In this document: positions 26,080 to 34,474 of the stretch, one piece after another | Position numbering within the stretch: position 1 is the first letter of the stretch | Layout: every line of letters starts with the position of its first letter | Assembly (NCBI GenBank): GCA_963850195.1 | Contig: CAWKKD010000009.1 | Coordinates: 248,001 to 312,000, forward strand | From: Actinoallomurus sp963850195 | Lineage (GTDB): Bacteria; Actinomycetota; Actinomycetes; Streptosporangiales; Streptosporangiaceae | Length of the DNA stretch: 64,000 nt | Direction of reading: 5' to 3' | Made by a program: the position numbers and the translations under genes | The notes under the pieces: model-generated | What the model was told of the DNA's origin: nothing | Databases searched by the model: none | What the model saw: the letters and a program-made list of their open reading frames with translations, nothing else

Positions 26080-26955
26080 CTACCGGTCGCAGCCACCCGC
26101 GCGGTCGGGACGTACGTAGGCCCGGTTGTGGTCCTCGAGGCCCTTCCAGGCATAGGGATCGCGGCCCGCGACCAGCACGATGTCCCGGTCGTCGACCTTG
26201 GCCATGTGCTCGCCCTCCGCCGGCGGGCGCCAGGGGAGCAGCGACTCAGCGCTCATGTAGTGCTGGACCAGGGCGCGGCGAAGACCGCGGGCGGACGTGT
26301 TGGGCAGCGAGCGGTGGAGGAGGTACCCGTTGAAGAACACGATCGAGCCCGCCGGGACCTCGACCGGCACGGCGTCGGAGTCGCGGTATGGGAAGTCGTA
26401 GGCCTCGATGGCGCAGTCGAACCGCTCGTCGTCGTGATCGCGGTCGGGGTAGATGACCCCGGGTGCCTGCGAGCCGGGCAGTACCCAGAGGCAGCCGTTC
26501 TCGATGGTGGCGTCGTCGAGCGCGATCCAGGCGGCAATCAGCGAGCGGTCGCGTGTCGGGATGAAGTACTCGTCCTGGTGCCAGGCCTGCCCGGGTTTGC
26601 CCTCGGCCTTGATGAACAGCATCGACTGCATGGCCTTGACGTTGGGGCCGATCACCCCGGTGAGGACGTCCACGATCTTCGGGTGGGCGAGCGTGCGGCG
26701 CATGAGCGGGGAGATCTTGTGCGGGTAGTGGACGCACAGGTAGCGGCGCAGGGCGTCGGCGCCCGCGTCCGGCACGCCGCCCTGGCCGAGCTCACCGAGC
26801 TCGCCCCGGCACATCCGCAGCACCTCGGCGTTGATCTCGGCGACCTCGGCGGCGGAAAGCCCGCCGGTGAGCACGCCGTAACCCTCCGCACGTACCTGGC
26901 CGATCAGCGCGTCGTCGACCGAGTCGTGCAGGCGTGCGCCCGGGATGGTGGTCAT
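26080..26955 (-). CDS. phytanoyl-CoA dioxygenase (PhyH) family protein
   Basis: A 291-residue Fe(II)/2-oxoglutarate-dependent oxygenase of the PhyH family, which hydroxylates lipids or natural products. The iron-binding facial triad is His/Asp in AWHQDEYF and the distal His in YLLHRSLPN, with the 2-oxoglutarate-binding Arg a few residues later (RRALVQHY). It is divergent from an AraC regulator 76 bases away, which probably controls it. The neighbouring epimerase and glycosyltransferase hint at a tailoring role, but the substrate is unknown. Confidence 0.85.
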   Translation of the reverse strand: MTTIPGARLHDSVDDALIGQVRAEGYGVLTGGLSAAEVAEINAEVLRMCRGELGELGQGGVPDAGADALRRYLCVHYPHKISPLMRRTLAHPKIVDVLTGVIGPNVKAMQSMLFIKAEGKPGQAWHQDEYFIPTRDRSLIAAWIALDDATIENGCLWVLPGSQAPGVIYPDRDHDDERFDCAIEAYDFPYRDSDAVPVEVPAGSIVFFNGYLLHRSLPNTSARGLRRALVQHYMSAESLLPWRPPAEGEHMAKVDDRDIVLVAGRDPYAWKGLEDHNRAYVRPDRAGGCDR

Positions 26956-27031
26956 AGCCTTGAATCCCCTCAGACGTGGCCGGACGTGCCGGTTGACGTC
27001 TTCAGCATGACGAGACGGGAGGTCCGCGGCC

Positions 27032-27922
27032 ATGGACGATCACGCCGGGAACATGGCTGATCGTGGCACCCCCCTCCGCGTACGGGCCGTCGCGCGTCCG
27101 TCCGTCGCGCACTATCCGCCCGGCGCGACGTTCGGTCCGCGCACGATGCGGGACCTGGAATTCGTCTGGCTCCTCAGCGGCAGCGCCCGCTGGCAGGCGG
27201 GTGAGGAGCAGGTCGACCTGTCACCGGGCGTCCTGCTCCTCGTCACCCCGGGACCGCCCGACGGCTTCGCGTGGGACCCCCGGCACCCGACGACGCACGG
27301 CTACGTGCACTTCGAGGTCGAGGTCGAGGCCGCGCCGGCCGGGGTCTGGCCGCGTACCCGGCGGCTGACCGCGGCCGACCCGATGGCCGCCCTGTGCGGC
27401 TACCTGCTGCGGCTCGGCTCCCAGCCGAGCGCACCGGCTCGCGCCCGCGTCGACACCGTGCTGGCCCTGCTGCTCGACCTGTTCGTCTCCGGGCCGCTCC
27501 TCGGCGAGGACGCCGGTACGGAGCTGCCCGCGCATCTGGCCAGGAGCCTCGACCACCTGCGACGGGCCTGGCGGAACGGGCCGGTGCGCGCCGTACCGGT
27601 CGCCGAGCTGGCCGCGGCCGGGGGAGTTTCGATCAGCCACCTGAGCCGCCTCACCCGGCAGTGGTTCGGGATCGGGCCGGCCGCCATGGTCGAGCTGCTG
27701 CGGCTCGCACGTGCGGCCACGCTGCTGCAACGCAGCAACCTCCCGGTCCGTACCGTCGCCGAGGCATGCGGCTTCGTCGACCCGCTGCACTTCTCCAAGC
27801 GTTTCCGCCTCGCGTACGGCCTGCCGCCGCGCGACTACCGGAGCCGGCCCGCCCTCGATCCACTGGAACCCCTGGAACGCCGCGGCCTGCGCCGGCTGGC
27901 GGACCTCCAGCTGGACGACTGA
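27032..27922 (+). CDS. AraC-family transcriptional regulator
   Basis: A 296-residue regulator with an N-terminal cupin-like sensing domain (SGSARWQAGEEQVDLSPGVL) and a C-terminal double HTH (VAELAAAGGVSISHLSRLTR, then RTVAEACGFVDPLHFSKRF, the family signature). The start ATG follows a GGGAGG site; an alternative ATG at 27053 is possible. It is divergent from the PhyH gene, and the 76-base gap holds repeated GACGT elements. It probably activates the PhyH gene in response to an unidentified ligand. Confidence 0.88.
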   Translation: MDDHAGNMADRGTPLRVRAVARPSVAHYPPGATFGPRTMRDLEFVWLLSGSARWQAGEEQVDLSPGVLLLVTPGPPDGFAWDPRHPTTHGYVHFEVEVEAAPAGVWPRTRRLTAADPMAALCGYLLRLGSQPSAPARARVDTVLALLLDLFVSGPLLGEDAGTELPAHLARSLDHLRRAWRNGPVRAVPVAELAAAGGVSISHLSRLTRQWFGIGPAAMVELLRLARAATLLQRSNLPVRTVAEACGFVDPLHFSKRFRLAYGLPPRDYRSRPALDPLEPLERRGLRRLADLQLDD

Positions 27923-27925
27923 CAC

Positions 27926-27943
27926 GCCGCCGCCACAGGCGGC
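27926..27943. terminator. weak hairpin between convergent regulators
   Basis: GCCGCC (27926-27931) pairs with GGCGGC (27938-27943) just after the AraC gene stop and before the end of the convergent TetR gene. Confidence 0.35.
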
Positions 27944-28047
27944 CGGCGGGCAGGCCGGGGACGCGGACGGCCCGTTCGTTCAGTTCGGTCACATTGAGAA
28001 GCGGTCCCGTCCGGGCCGGGAGCACGCCGGACGCGAGGAAATTCGCG

Positions 28048-28665
28048 TCAGGGCGCCTGGATCCCCTCGAGGATCAGTTGGAGGTACTGCTCGGCGATCT
28101 CGTCGGCGGTGAGCCGGCCGCCGTGGCGGTACCAGTTCGCCGCGACCCAGACCGTGTCGCTGATGAACCGCAGGACCAGCCCGGTGTCCAGGTCGGGGCG
28201 GAACGCGCCCTCGTACGCGCCGCGTTCGAGCAGCGCCGACCACATCGCCTCGAAACTCCGCTTCGACTCGAGCAGGTAGCCGAAGCGCGGGCCGGTCGAG
28301 AGGTGCTTGGACTCGCTCTGGTAGAGCACGACGGCCGGGCGGTGGCGGTCGATCGTGCGGAAGGACGCGGCGATCAGGGCGCCCAGCGCCTCGCGCGGGC
28401 CGAGACCGGCGGCGAGCACCTCCCCGTACGCCGCACGCAGCTCGTTCAGGAACGCCGAGAGGATCTCGTCGGCCATCGACTCCTTGGAGTCGAAGTGGTA
28501 GTAGAGGCTGCCGCCGAGGATGCCGGCGGCGTCGGCGACCTGCCGGATGGTCGTCGCGGAGTATCCGCGTGAGGCGAACACCTCGGCGGCCGTACCGAGC
28601 AGTTCGGCGCGCCGCTCGACGCGAGCGGCCAGGGCGGCCTCGGAGTCGCGCCGTCGTGGGCTCAT
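28048..28665 (-). CDS. TetR-family transcriptional regulator
   Basis: A 205-residue repressor with the N-terminal HTH (GTAAEVFASRGYSATTIRQV followed by ADAAGILGGSLYYHFDSKES) and an all-helical ligand domain containing TVWVAANWYRHGGRLTADEI, a pattern seen in KstR2-like regulators of lipid or CoA-ester metabolism. Start ATG after GAAGGG. It is transcribed away from the MFS operon, with about 300 bases between them, so it could act on that region, but no operator evidence links them. Confidence 0.85.
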   Translation of the reverse strand: MSPRRRDSEAALAARVERRAELLGTAAEVFASRGYSATTIRQVADAAGILGGSLYYHFDSKESMADEILSAFLNELRAAYGEVLAAGLGPREALGALIAASFRTIDRHRPAVVLYQSESKHLSTGPRFGYLLESKRSFEAMWSALLERGAYEGAFRPDLDTGLVLRFISDTVWVAANWYRHGGRLTADEIAEQYLQLILEGIQAP

Positions 28666-28958
28666 CGGGTCCCTTCGGGACGAGGGGGGAGACGCAGGCG
28701 CGACCCGCGCGCACGGCACGAGCGGCGGCGGCCGGCCAGGATGACGATAGCCCCGGCCGGCCACCGGAGTTCGGCATTACGCCCGAACCCCTCCGCCCAC
28801 CGGGGCGCGGCCAATGGTTCCGCGCCGACAGGCCTGGCCAGGGACGGATGGGTGGCCGGGAGCCGTGCGGCGGCGTCGATCCGCGGCCCCCCGTATCGCG
28901 ACATCGCGGGCTTGTTTCGTTCCGGCGTGTGAGCGGGGGAATATCCGCCGCCGTACAG

Positions 28959-28976
28959 TTAGTTAGCCCTAAACAA
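28959..28976. promoter_or_regulatory. probable MarR operator
   Basis: TTAGTTAGCCCTAAACAA is a quasi-palindrome (8-base arms around CC, six of eight positions pairing). It lies 34 bases before the preferred start of the exporter gene whose operon encodes a MarR repressor. TTAG/CTAA arms are typical of MarR sites. Confidence 0.6.
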
Positions 28977-29010
28977 CATTATGTCGACGGACTCAGGAGC
29001 CCAAGTCCCC

Positions 29011-31311
29011 ATGACAGCTGTCGCCCAGGCGTCCGCACGCGCGGAAGAGGCGAAGTCACCCCCGTCGAGCTACAAGTGGATCGCGCTGTCGAACACCACG
29101 CTCGGTGTGCTGATGGTGATGATCAATCAGTCGATCGTGTTGATCGCGCTGCCCAACATTTTCGACGGAATCGGCCTCAACCCCCTCGATCCCGCCAACA
29201 CCAGCTACCTGCTGTGGATGATGATGGGCTTCATGGTGGTCACCGCCGTCCTGGTGGTGGCCTTCGGGAAGCTCGGCGACATGTACGGCAGAGTCCGCAT
29301 GTACAACCTCGGCTTCGCGGTCTTCACCGTCTGCTCCATCCTGCTGTCGGTCAGCTGGATGCAGGGGTCGTCCGCCGCCCTGTGGCTGATCGGCTGGCGC
29401 ATCGTCCAGGGCATCGGGGGAGCGCTGCTCTTCGCGAACTCGACCGCGATCATCACCGACGCGTTCCCCGCCACCAAGCGCGGCACCGCGCTGGGCATCA
29501 ACGCGATCGCCGCCATCGCCGGGTCGTTCATCGGCCTGATCCTCGGCGGCGTGCTCGGCCCGGTGAACTGGCACTACGTCTTCCTCGTGTCCGTCCCGGT
29601 CGGCGTCTTCGGCACCTTCTGGGCGTTCATCAAGCTGCGCGACACCGGCGTTCGCCGCAAGGCCAAGATCGACTGGTGGGGCAACCTGACCTTCGCGATC
29701 GGCCTCATCTCGGTGCTCGTCGGCATCACGTACGGCATCCAGCCCTACAAGAACCACACGATGGGCTGGGGTAACCCCTGGGTGCTCGGCGCGCTCCTCG
29801 GCGGCGTCGCCGTGCTGATCCTCTTCCTCGTCATCGAGGCCAAGGTCCGCGAGCCGCTGTTCAACCTGGCGCTGTTTCGCGACCGGACCTTCAGTGCCGG
29901 CAATCTGGCGAGCCTGCTGACCGCGCTCGGCCGTGGTGGCCTGCAGTTCATGCTGATCATCTGGCTACAGGGCATCTGGCTGCCGCAGCACGGCTACAGC
30001 TTCGAGGACACGCCGCTGTGGGCCGGCATCTACATGATCCCGCTGACCGTCGGGTTCCTGCTGTCGGCGCCGCTGTCAGGCATGCTGTCGGACCGGCTCG
30101 GCGTGCGGTTCTTCACCGTGGGCGGCGCGTTCGTGACCGCGGTGAGCTTCGCGCTGCTGCTGGCCATTCCGGTGAACTTCTCGTACTCGGTCTTCGCCGT
30201 GCTCCTGGTGATCAACGGCATCGGCTCCGGCATGTTCGCCTCGCCGAACCGCGCAGAGATCATGAACGCGGTCCCCGCCGAGCAGCGGGGCGTCGGCGCG
30301 GGCATGAACGCGACCTTCATGAACGCCTCGATGGTGCTGTCCATCGGCATCTTCTTCAGCCTGATGGTCGTCGGGCTCTCCCACTCCCTCCCTTCGACCA
30401 TGCAGAGTGGCCTGGTCGCGCAGGGTGTACCGGAGCAGGCTGCGCAAGGTATCTCCCATCTGCCGCCCATTGCGGTACTCTTCGCGGCATTCCTGGGCTA
30501 CAACCCGATGAAACAGCTCCTCGGCCCGGAGGTACAGCACTTGCCGTCCGACCGCGCCTCATATCTCACCGGCCGCAGTTTCTTCCCCCACCTGATCACG
30601 CAGCCGTTCCACAGCGGCCTGGTCATCGCGTTCTCCTTCGCGATCGTCGCCTGCCTGGTCGCCGGCGTCGCCTCGATGCTGACCAAGCGCTCGAGGTCCG
30701 GCGTGCACGAGTCGCTCGGCTCGGAGCTCGCGGGCTCGAGCGGCGAGGCGACCGGGCTCAGCGAACTGGCCGCCCCCCAGATGACCCCGGCCGAGCTGCA
30801 CACGGCGTCGGTCGGCGGGTTCGTCCATGACGGCCTGGGCAATCCCGTGCCCGAGGCGGCCATCACGATCGCCGGACCGGACGGGCACCAGCTCGGCCGG
30901 ACCAACAGCGGTGAGGACGGGCGCTACCTGTTCGACGCGCCGCCCGGCGACTACCTGGTCATCGCGAGCGCCGGTGGCCGCATCCCGAAGGCGGCGTCGG
31001 TGTACGTCGACCGGGTCGAGGTCGTGCAGGACTTCGCGCTGTCCCCGGACGAGGCCGAGCACGCCGGTGAGATGCACGGTGTCGTGCGCTCGCCGTACGG
31101 CGTGCCGCTCGGCGGCATCACCGCCACGGTCACCGACGACCGCGGCGAGGTGATCGCTACGACCACCACGCGCCCCGACGGGACGTACCGGATCGCCGGG
31201 CTGCCCGACGGGCACTACACGCTGGTCGCCGCGGGTCACCGGCCCGCCACGGTAAGGGTCCGGGTCGGCGCCGGTGAGCCGGCCATCGTACGCGTGGCGC
31301 TGGGCGAGTGA
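29011..31311 (+). CDS. DHA2-type MFS exporter fused to two carboxypeptidase-regulatory-like domains
   Basis: A 766-residue inner-membrane protein. Residues about 20-570 are a 14-helix DHA2 drug/proton antiporter (FGKLGDMYGRVRMY loop, WRIVQGIGGALL motif C-like region). After the last helix come two beta-sandwich (CarboxypepD_reg, prealbumin-like) repeats, about 597-680 and 686-766, with DGRYLFDAPPGDYLVIASAG and DGTYRIAGLPDGHYTLVAAG. The ATG at 29011 is preferred over 28981 because it has a GGAG site upstream and leaves the MarR operator in the promoter. The 3' end overlaps the MarR gene (GTGA). The C-terminal domains should be cytoplasmic, which is unusual for this fold. Confidence 0.85.
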   Translation: MTAVAQASARAEEAKSPPSSYKWIALSNTTLGVLMVMINQSIVLIALPNIFDGIGLNPLDPANTSYLLWMMMGFMVVTAVLVVAFGKLGDMYGRVRMYNLGFAVFTVCSILLSVSWMQGSSAALWLIGWRIVQGIGGALLFANSTAIITDAFPATKRGTALGINAIAAIAGSFIGLILGGVLGPVNWHYVFLVSVPVGVFGTFWAFIKLRDTGVRRKAKIDWWGNLTFAIGLISVLVGITYGIQPYKNHTMGWGNPWVLGALLGGVAVLILFLVIEAKVREPLFNLALFRDRTFSAGNLASLLTALGRGGLQFMLIIWLQGIWLPQHGYSFEDTPLWAGIYMIPLTVGFLLSAPLSGMLSDRLGVRFFTVGGAFVTAVSFALLLAIPVNFSYSVFAVLLVINGIGSGMFASPNRAEIMNAVPAEQRGVGAGMNATFMNASMVLSIGIFFSLMVVGLSHSLPSTMQSGLVAQGVPEQAAQGISHLPPIAVLFAAFLGYNPMKQLLGPEVQHLPSDRASYLTGRSFFPHLITQPFHSGLVIAFSFAIVACLVAGVASMLTKRSRSGVHESLGSELAGSSGEATGLSELAAPQMTPAELHTASVGGFVHDGLGNPVPEAAITIAGPDGHQLGRTNSGEDGRYLFDAPPGDYLVIASAGGRIPKAASVYVDRVEVVQDFALSPDEAEHAGEMHGVVRSPYGVPLGGITATVTDDRGEVIATTTTRPDGTYRIAGLPDGHYTLVAAGHRPATVRVRVGAGEPAIVRVALGE

Positions 31312-31763
31312 GCCCCGAGCCCGCGGCGACGGCCGGTCGGCTCAGGATCGTCCTGGCCGAGCTCAACCGGCGGCTCCGCAAGGACTGGCCGGACGACCTG
31401 ACCCCCAGCCGCCTGTCGGCGCTGTCCATCATCTCCACCTGCGAGCCGCTCCCGGTCGGGGAGCTGGCCAGGCGGATGGCGGTCAGCACGCCGACCGTGT
31501 CCCACATCGTCGACGCGCTGGACGAACAAGGTCTCATCGCGCGCCACCCCGATCCCAACGACCGGCGGGTCTGCCGCCTGGTCACCAGCGAGGCCGGTGA
31601 CGCGCTGCTGGCCGAGCTGAGCCGCCGCACCACCGGCTTCCTCGCGGACCGGATCCACGGGCTGCCCCCGGTCGAGCAGAGCGCGCTCGCGGCGGCGCTC
31701 CCGGCGCTCGAAGCCCTGGCGGCCGCTCCGGCACTCACGCACAACGGAGGAGACTTTCGATGA
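31308..31763 (+). CDS. MarR-family repressor
   Basis: A 151-residue winged-helix regulator with the family core LPVGELARRMAVSTPTVSHI then VDALDEQGLIARHPDPNDRR. It starts with GTG overlapping the exporter stop and ends overlapping the next gene, so it is embedded in the operon it probably controls. The likely operator is the TTAG/CTAA quasi-palindrome in front of the exporter. The ligand is probably a compound handled by the exporter. Confidence 0.9.
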   Translation: MSPEPAATAGRLRIVLAELNRRLRKDWPDDLTPSRLSALSIISTCEPLPVGELARRMAVSTPTVSHIVDALDEQGLIARHPDPNDRRVCRLVTSEAGDALLAELSRRTTGFLADRIHGLPPVEQSALAAALPALEALAAAPALTHNGGDFR

Positions 31764-32536
31764 CCGAGAACACGGCGCTCCGTGCGACGCTCACCGTTTT
31801 CGGCACGGTACGACGCACCGAGGGCCCGCCGGTCTCCGGAGCCGTGGTCACGTTGGCCGACATGGCCGGCTGCAAGATCGGCTCGACGTACACCGGCCCG
31901 GACGGTGACTACCGCCTCGGCGTCACCAACGGCGGCACCTATCTGATCATCGCCTCCGCACTCGGGCACGAGCCGATCGCCTCGCTCGTGGCGGTCGGCG
32001 ACGGCGCGGTGCGCCACGACATGACCGTCGCCGGCGTCGGAGGCCTGACCGGCACCGTACGCCTGGCCGAGACCGGCATGGCGGTGTCCGACGCCACGAT
32101 CACGGTCACCGACGTCCAGGGCGAGGTCGTCGGCACGGCACGTACGGGCTCCGAGGGCGGCTTCTCCTTCATCAGCCTCCCCGAGGGCGCCTACACGCTG
32201 GTCGTCGCCGCGCCCTCGCACCAGCCCGCCGCCGCCGCGGTCACCATCCGGCAGGGCGGCCAGGCGCGCCAGGACGTCGTCCTCGCGGCGCGGGGTGTGG
32301 TGCGCGGCGAGGTGTGGACCGAGGACCGGCCCTACGATGGCGCCCGTGTCAGCCTGATGAACGACTCGGGCAAGGTCATCGCCACCGGCCTCAGCGACTC
32401 CGACGGTAACTTCTCCTTCGGTGACCTGCCGCTCGGGACGTACACGCTCATCGCCGCGGGCCACGGTCCGGCCGCGGTCCCTGTCCAGATCAAAGACGGC
32501 CGTTCCATCGAGGCCGACGTCACCCTGACCGCCTGA
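31760..32536 (+). CDS. three-repeat carboxypeptidase-regulatory-like protein
   Basis: A 258-residue protein made of three tandem CarboxypepD_reg/prealbumin-like beta-sandwiches, each about 80 residues and each ending in a G-x-Y-x-L-I/V-x-A motif (GGTYLIIASALGH, EGAYTLVVAAPSH, LGTYTLIAAGHGP). There is no signal peptide or membrane helix, so it should stay in the cytoplasm. Ribosome site GGAGG. The third repeat closely resembles the exporter's C-terminal domain. Such domains usually mediate protein or carbohydrate contacts; here they may form a soluble partner for the exporter. Confidence 0.8.
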   Translation: MTENTALRATLTVFGTVRRTEGPPVSGAVVTLADMAGCKIGSTYTGPDGDYRLGVTNGGTYLIIASALGHEPIASLVAVGDGAVRHDMTVAGVGGLTGTVRLAETGMAVSDATITVTDVQGEVVGTARTGSEGGFSFISLPEGAYTLVVAAPSHQPAAAAVTIRQGGQARQDVVLAARGVVRGEVWTEDRPYDGARVSLMNDSGKVIATGLSDSDGNFSFGDLPLGTYTLIAAGHGPAAVPVQIKDGRSIEADVTLTA

Positions 32537-32550
32537 GAGGGGCGCCACTC

Positions 32551-33351
32551 GTGAATTCCACGGTCATGGCTCGGGTCGTCGCCGTCGGCGGCTGGCCGGT
32601 CGAGCACGCCGTCATCACCGTCACCGACACCTCCGGCCGCCAGGCCGGCCGCGCGTCGGTCGACTCCGCCGGACGGGCCGCCGTACCCGACGTGCCTCCG
32701 GGCCCGTGCACTGTGATCATCTCGGCCCCCGGCCACCAGCCGGTCGCGCAGACCGCCGTCGTCACCGACGGCGGTCTCGACCTCGGGGACATCGAGCTCG
32801 CCGCGATCGGCGCCCGCGCGCTGCCCGAGCCCGGTGTCTGGGACATCGACCCGATCCACTCCTCGGTACGCGTGCGGGCCCGCCACCTCGGCCTGGCCAG
32901 CGTGCACGGGCGCATCGGTGAGTTCGGCGGCACGGTCGTCGTCACCGACCCGGTGGAGAACTCCGTCGTCGAGGTCACCCTCCAGGCGGCCAGCGTCGAG
33001 TCCGGCAACGCCGACCGCGACGCGCACCTGCGCAGCGCGGACTTCCTCGACACCGAGGGCCATCCGGACATGTCCTTCCGCAGCAAGGGCCTGCGGCGCG
33101 TCTCCGACGACCGCTGGCTGATGGACGGCGAGCTGGCGATCCGCGGCGTCACCCGGCAGGTCGTGCTGGACACCACCTACCAGGGCGTGGGGCCCGACCC
33201 GTGGGGCGGCGTACGGTGCGGCTTCCATGCCGTCACCGACCTGCGCCGCGAGGACTTCGCGATCCAGTGGAACCAGGCCGTACGCGTCGGGATCGCCGCG
33301 GTCGGCGGCATCCTGCAGGTCGAGCTCGACATCGAGATCGTCCGCCGCTGA
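32551..33351 (+). CDS. YceI-family protein with N-terminal carboxypeptidase-regulatory-like domain
   Basis: A 266-residue fusion. Residues 1-90 form another prealbumin-like sandwich (PPGPCTVIISAPGHQPVAQ). Residues 92-266 are a YceI domain, a lipocalin-like barrel that binds isoprenoids or other hydrophobic molecules (WDIDPIHSSVRVRARHLG at its start, then LRSADFLDTEGHPDMSF). No signal peptide is present. GTG start with AGGGG upstream, 14 bases after the previous gene. A hydrophobic-ligand carrier beside an exporter suggests a handover of a lipophilic compound. Confidence 0.85.
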   Translation: MNSTVMARVVAVGGWPVEHAVITVTDTSGRQAGRASVDSAGRAAVPDVPPGPCTVIISAPGHQPVAQTAVVTDGGLDLGDIELAAIGARALPEPGVWDIDPIHSSVRVRARHLGLASVHGRIGEFGGTVVVTDPVENSVVEVTLQAASVESGNADRDAHLRSADFLDTEGHPDMSFRSKGLRRVSDDRWLMDGELAIRGVTRQVVLDTTYQGVGPDPWGGVRCGFHAVTDLRREDFAIQWNQAVRVGIAAVGGILQVELDIEIVRR

Positions 33352-33356
33352 CGCGG

Positions 33357-33377
33357 AGTACTACAGCCCGTAGTACT
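33357..33377. promoter_or_regulatory. perfect inverted repeat before a membrane-protein pair
   Basis: AGTACTAC (33357-33364) and GTAGTACT (33370-33377) form perfect 8-base arms around AGCCC, 38 bases before the GTG of the next gene. It lacks a T-run, so an operator is likelier than a terminator. The CTAC/GTAG arms resemble BlaI- or TetR-type sites. Confidence 0.55.
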
Positions 33378-33415
33378 CTCTTCGGAAAGCGGACGGATCG
33401 ACGGAAGGCTGACGC

Positions 33416-33775
33416 GTGGCCCATGGGCTGGCGGTGTCATTGATCGTCGGCGCGCTGGTGCTCGCCGGCCTCGGGTTGGTGATGACCGCGCTCGACCGCG
33501 GCGTCGGCAAGGTGTTGCTGGCCGCCGCCGCGATCGGCGAGCTCGGACTGCTGACGCAGGTCATCAGCGCGATCGTCGCGATGGCCGGCGGCGAGCGGCC
33601 GGTCGGCGGGCTGCCGGTGTTCATCGGCTATCTCGCCGGGTCGCTGCTCATCCTGCCGGTCGCCGCCGCCTGGGGGCTGGGGGAGCGCGGTCGCTGGGGT
33701 TCGGCGGTCGTCACCGGCGGCTTCCTGGTCATGGCCGTGCTGATCGTGCGCATGCAGCAGGTGTGGAATGGCTGA
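33416..33775 (+). CDS. small integral membrane protein
   Basis: A 119-residue protein with four predicted membrane helices (for example GLAVSLIVGALVLAGLGLVM and GYLAGSLLILPVAAAWGLG) and very short loops. The start is GTG at 33416 with GGAAGG upstream. It overlaps the next membrane-protein gene by 8 bases, so the two probably work together. I do not recognise a named family; a small transporter or channel-like subunit is possible but unproven. Confidence 0.65.
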   Translation: MAHGLAVSLIVGALVLAGLGLVMTALDRGVGKVLLAAAAIGELGLLTQVISAIVAMAGGERPVGGLPVFIGYLAGSLLILPVAAAWGLGERGRWGSAVVTGGFLVMAVLIVRMQQVWNG

Positions 33776-34172
33776 TTCACGCAGGTCCGGGCCCGGTCGC
33801 CTGCTCGTCGCGGTGTACGGCCTGTTCGCGCTCGCCGCGGGCTCGCGTGCGGGCGTGCAGATCGCGACCCGCTTCCACGAGGCGCCGGTGGCCTACCTCC
33901 TGTCGGCCTTCGCCGCGGCGGTCTACATCCTGGCCACGGTCACCCTCGCCCGCTCCGGCCGCACCTCGCACCGCGTCGCCGTCGTCTCCTGCACGATCGA
34001 GCTGATCGGCGTGATCGCCGTCGGCACGTACAGCCTCACGGACAAGGCCGCCTTCCCCGACGCCACCGTGTGGTCCTCCTACGGCGGCGGATACGGCTTC
34101 GTGCCGCTCGTCCTGCCCGTCCTGGGCCTGCTGTGGCTCCGGCGCACCGCGGGCACGGTCTCGCAGGCCTAA
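33768..34172 (+). CDS. small integral membrane protein, partner of the preceding gene
   Basis: A 134-residue protein with four predicted helices (LLVAVYGLFALAAGSRAGVQ, LLSAFAAAVYILATVTLA, VAVVSCTIELIGVIAVGTYS, FVPLVLPVLGLLWL). The last loop contains ATVWSSYGGGYGFVPL. It overlaps the preceding gene by 8 bases, in another frame, indicating coupled translation. No enzymatic motif is visible. It is the last intact gene before a run of gene fragments. Confidence 0.65.
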   Translation: MADSRRSGPGRLLVAVYGLFALAAGSRAGVQIATRFHEAPVAYLLSAFAAAVYILATVTLARSGRTSHRVAVVSCTIELIGVIAVGTYSLTDKAAFPDATVWSSYGGGYGFVPLVLPVLGLLWLRRTAGTVSQA

Positions 34173-34474
34173 CTGATCGTTTCAGCAGTCCCTGATAGAG
34201 GTCGGCGGCCGTTTGAACGGCTCAGCCGCGCGGCGAGATAGTGCGATACCGCCGAGACGTCGCCGGCGTCGGAGATCAACGCGACATAGCCGTCGGGACG
34301 GATCAGCACGAGGGTGTGGTCGGTCGCGCGGAGCAGGGCGGTCTCGTCGCGGTCGTCGCGCGCCAGTGCGGAGCCGCGATAGCCCACATCGAGCTGGATC
34401 GTGCTCGCATCGCGGCGGGTGAGGATGTCCTTCTGCTCGAGCGCCAGCTTGAGGCGCCCGCGTGTCCGGACCAT
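34169..34474 (-). pseudogene. C-terminal fragment of an FAD-dependent aromatic monooxygenase
   Basis: The minus frame reads LDVGYRGSALARDDRDETAL and then DHTLVLIRPDGYVALISDAG near the end. This resembles the C-terminal thioredoxin-like domain of FAD-dependent aromatic hydroxylases, whose last part typically contains VLVRPDGYVAW. The FAD-binding and catalytic parts are absent and the frame simply starts at the junction near 34474, so this is a broken 3' end. The thioredoxin-like part also looks shortened. Confidence 0.55.

Noticed and set aside
28981..29010. Longer start for the MFS exporter at 28981
   Set aside because: No ribosome site and the likely MarR operator lies immediately before it; the ATG at 29011 has a GGAG upstream.
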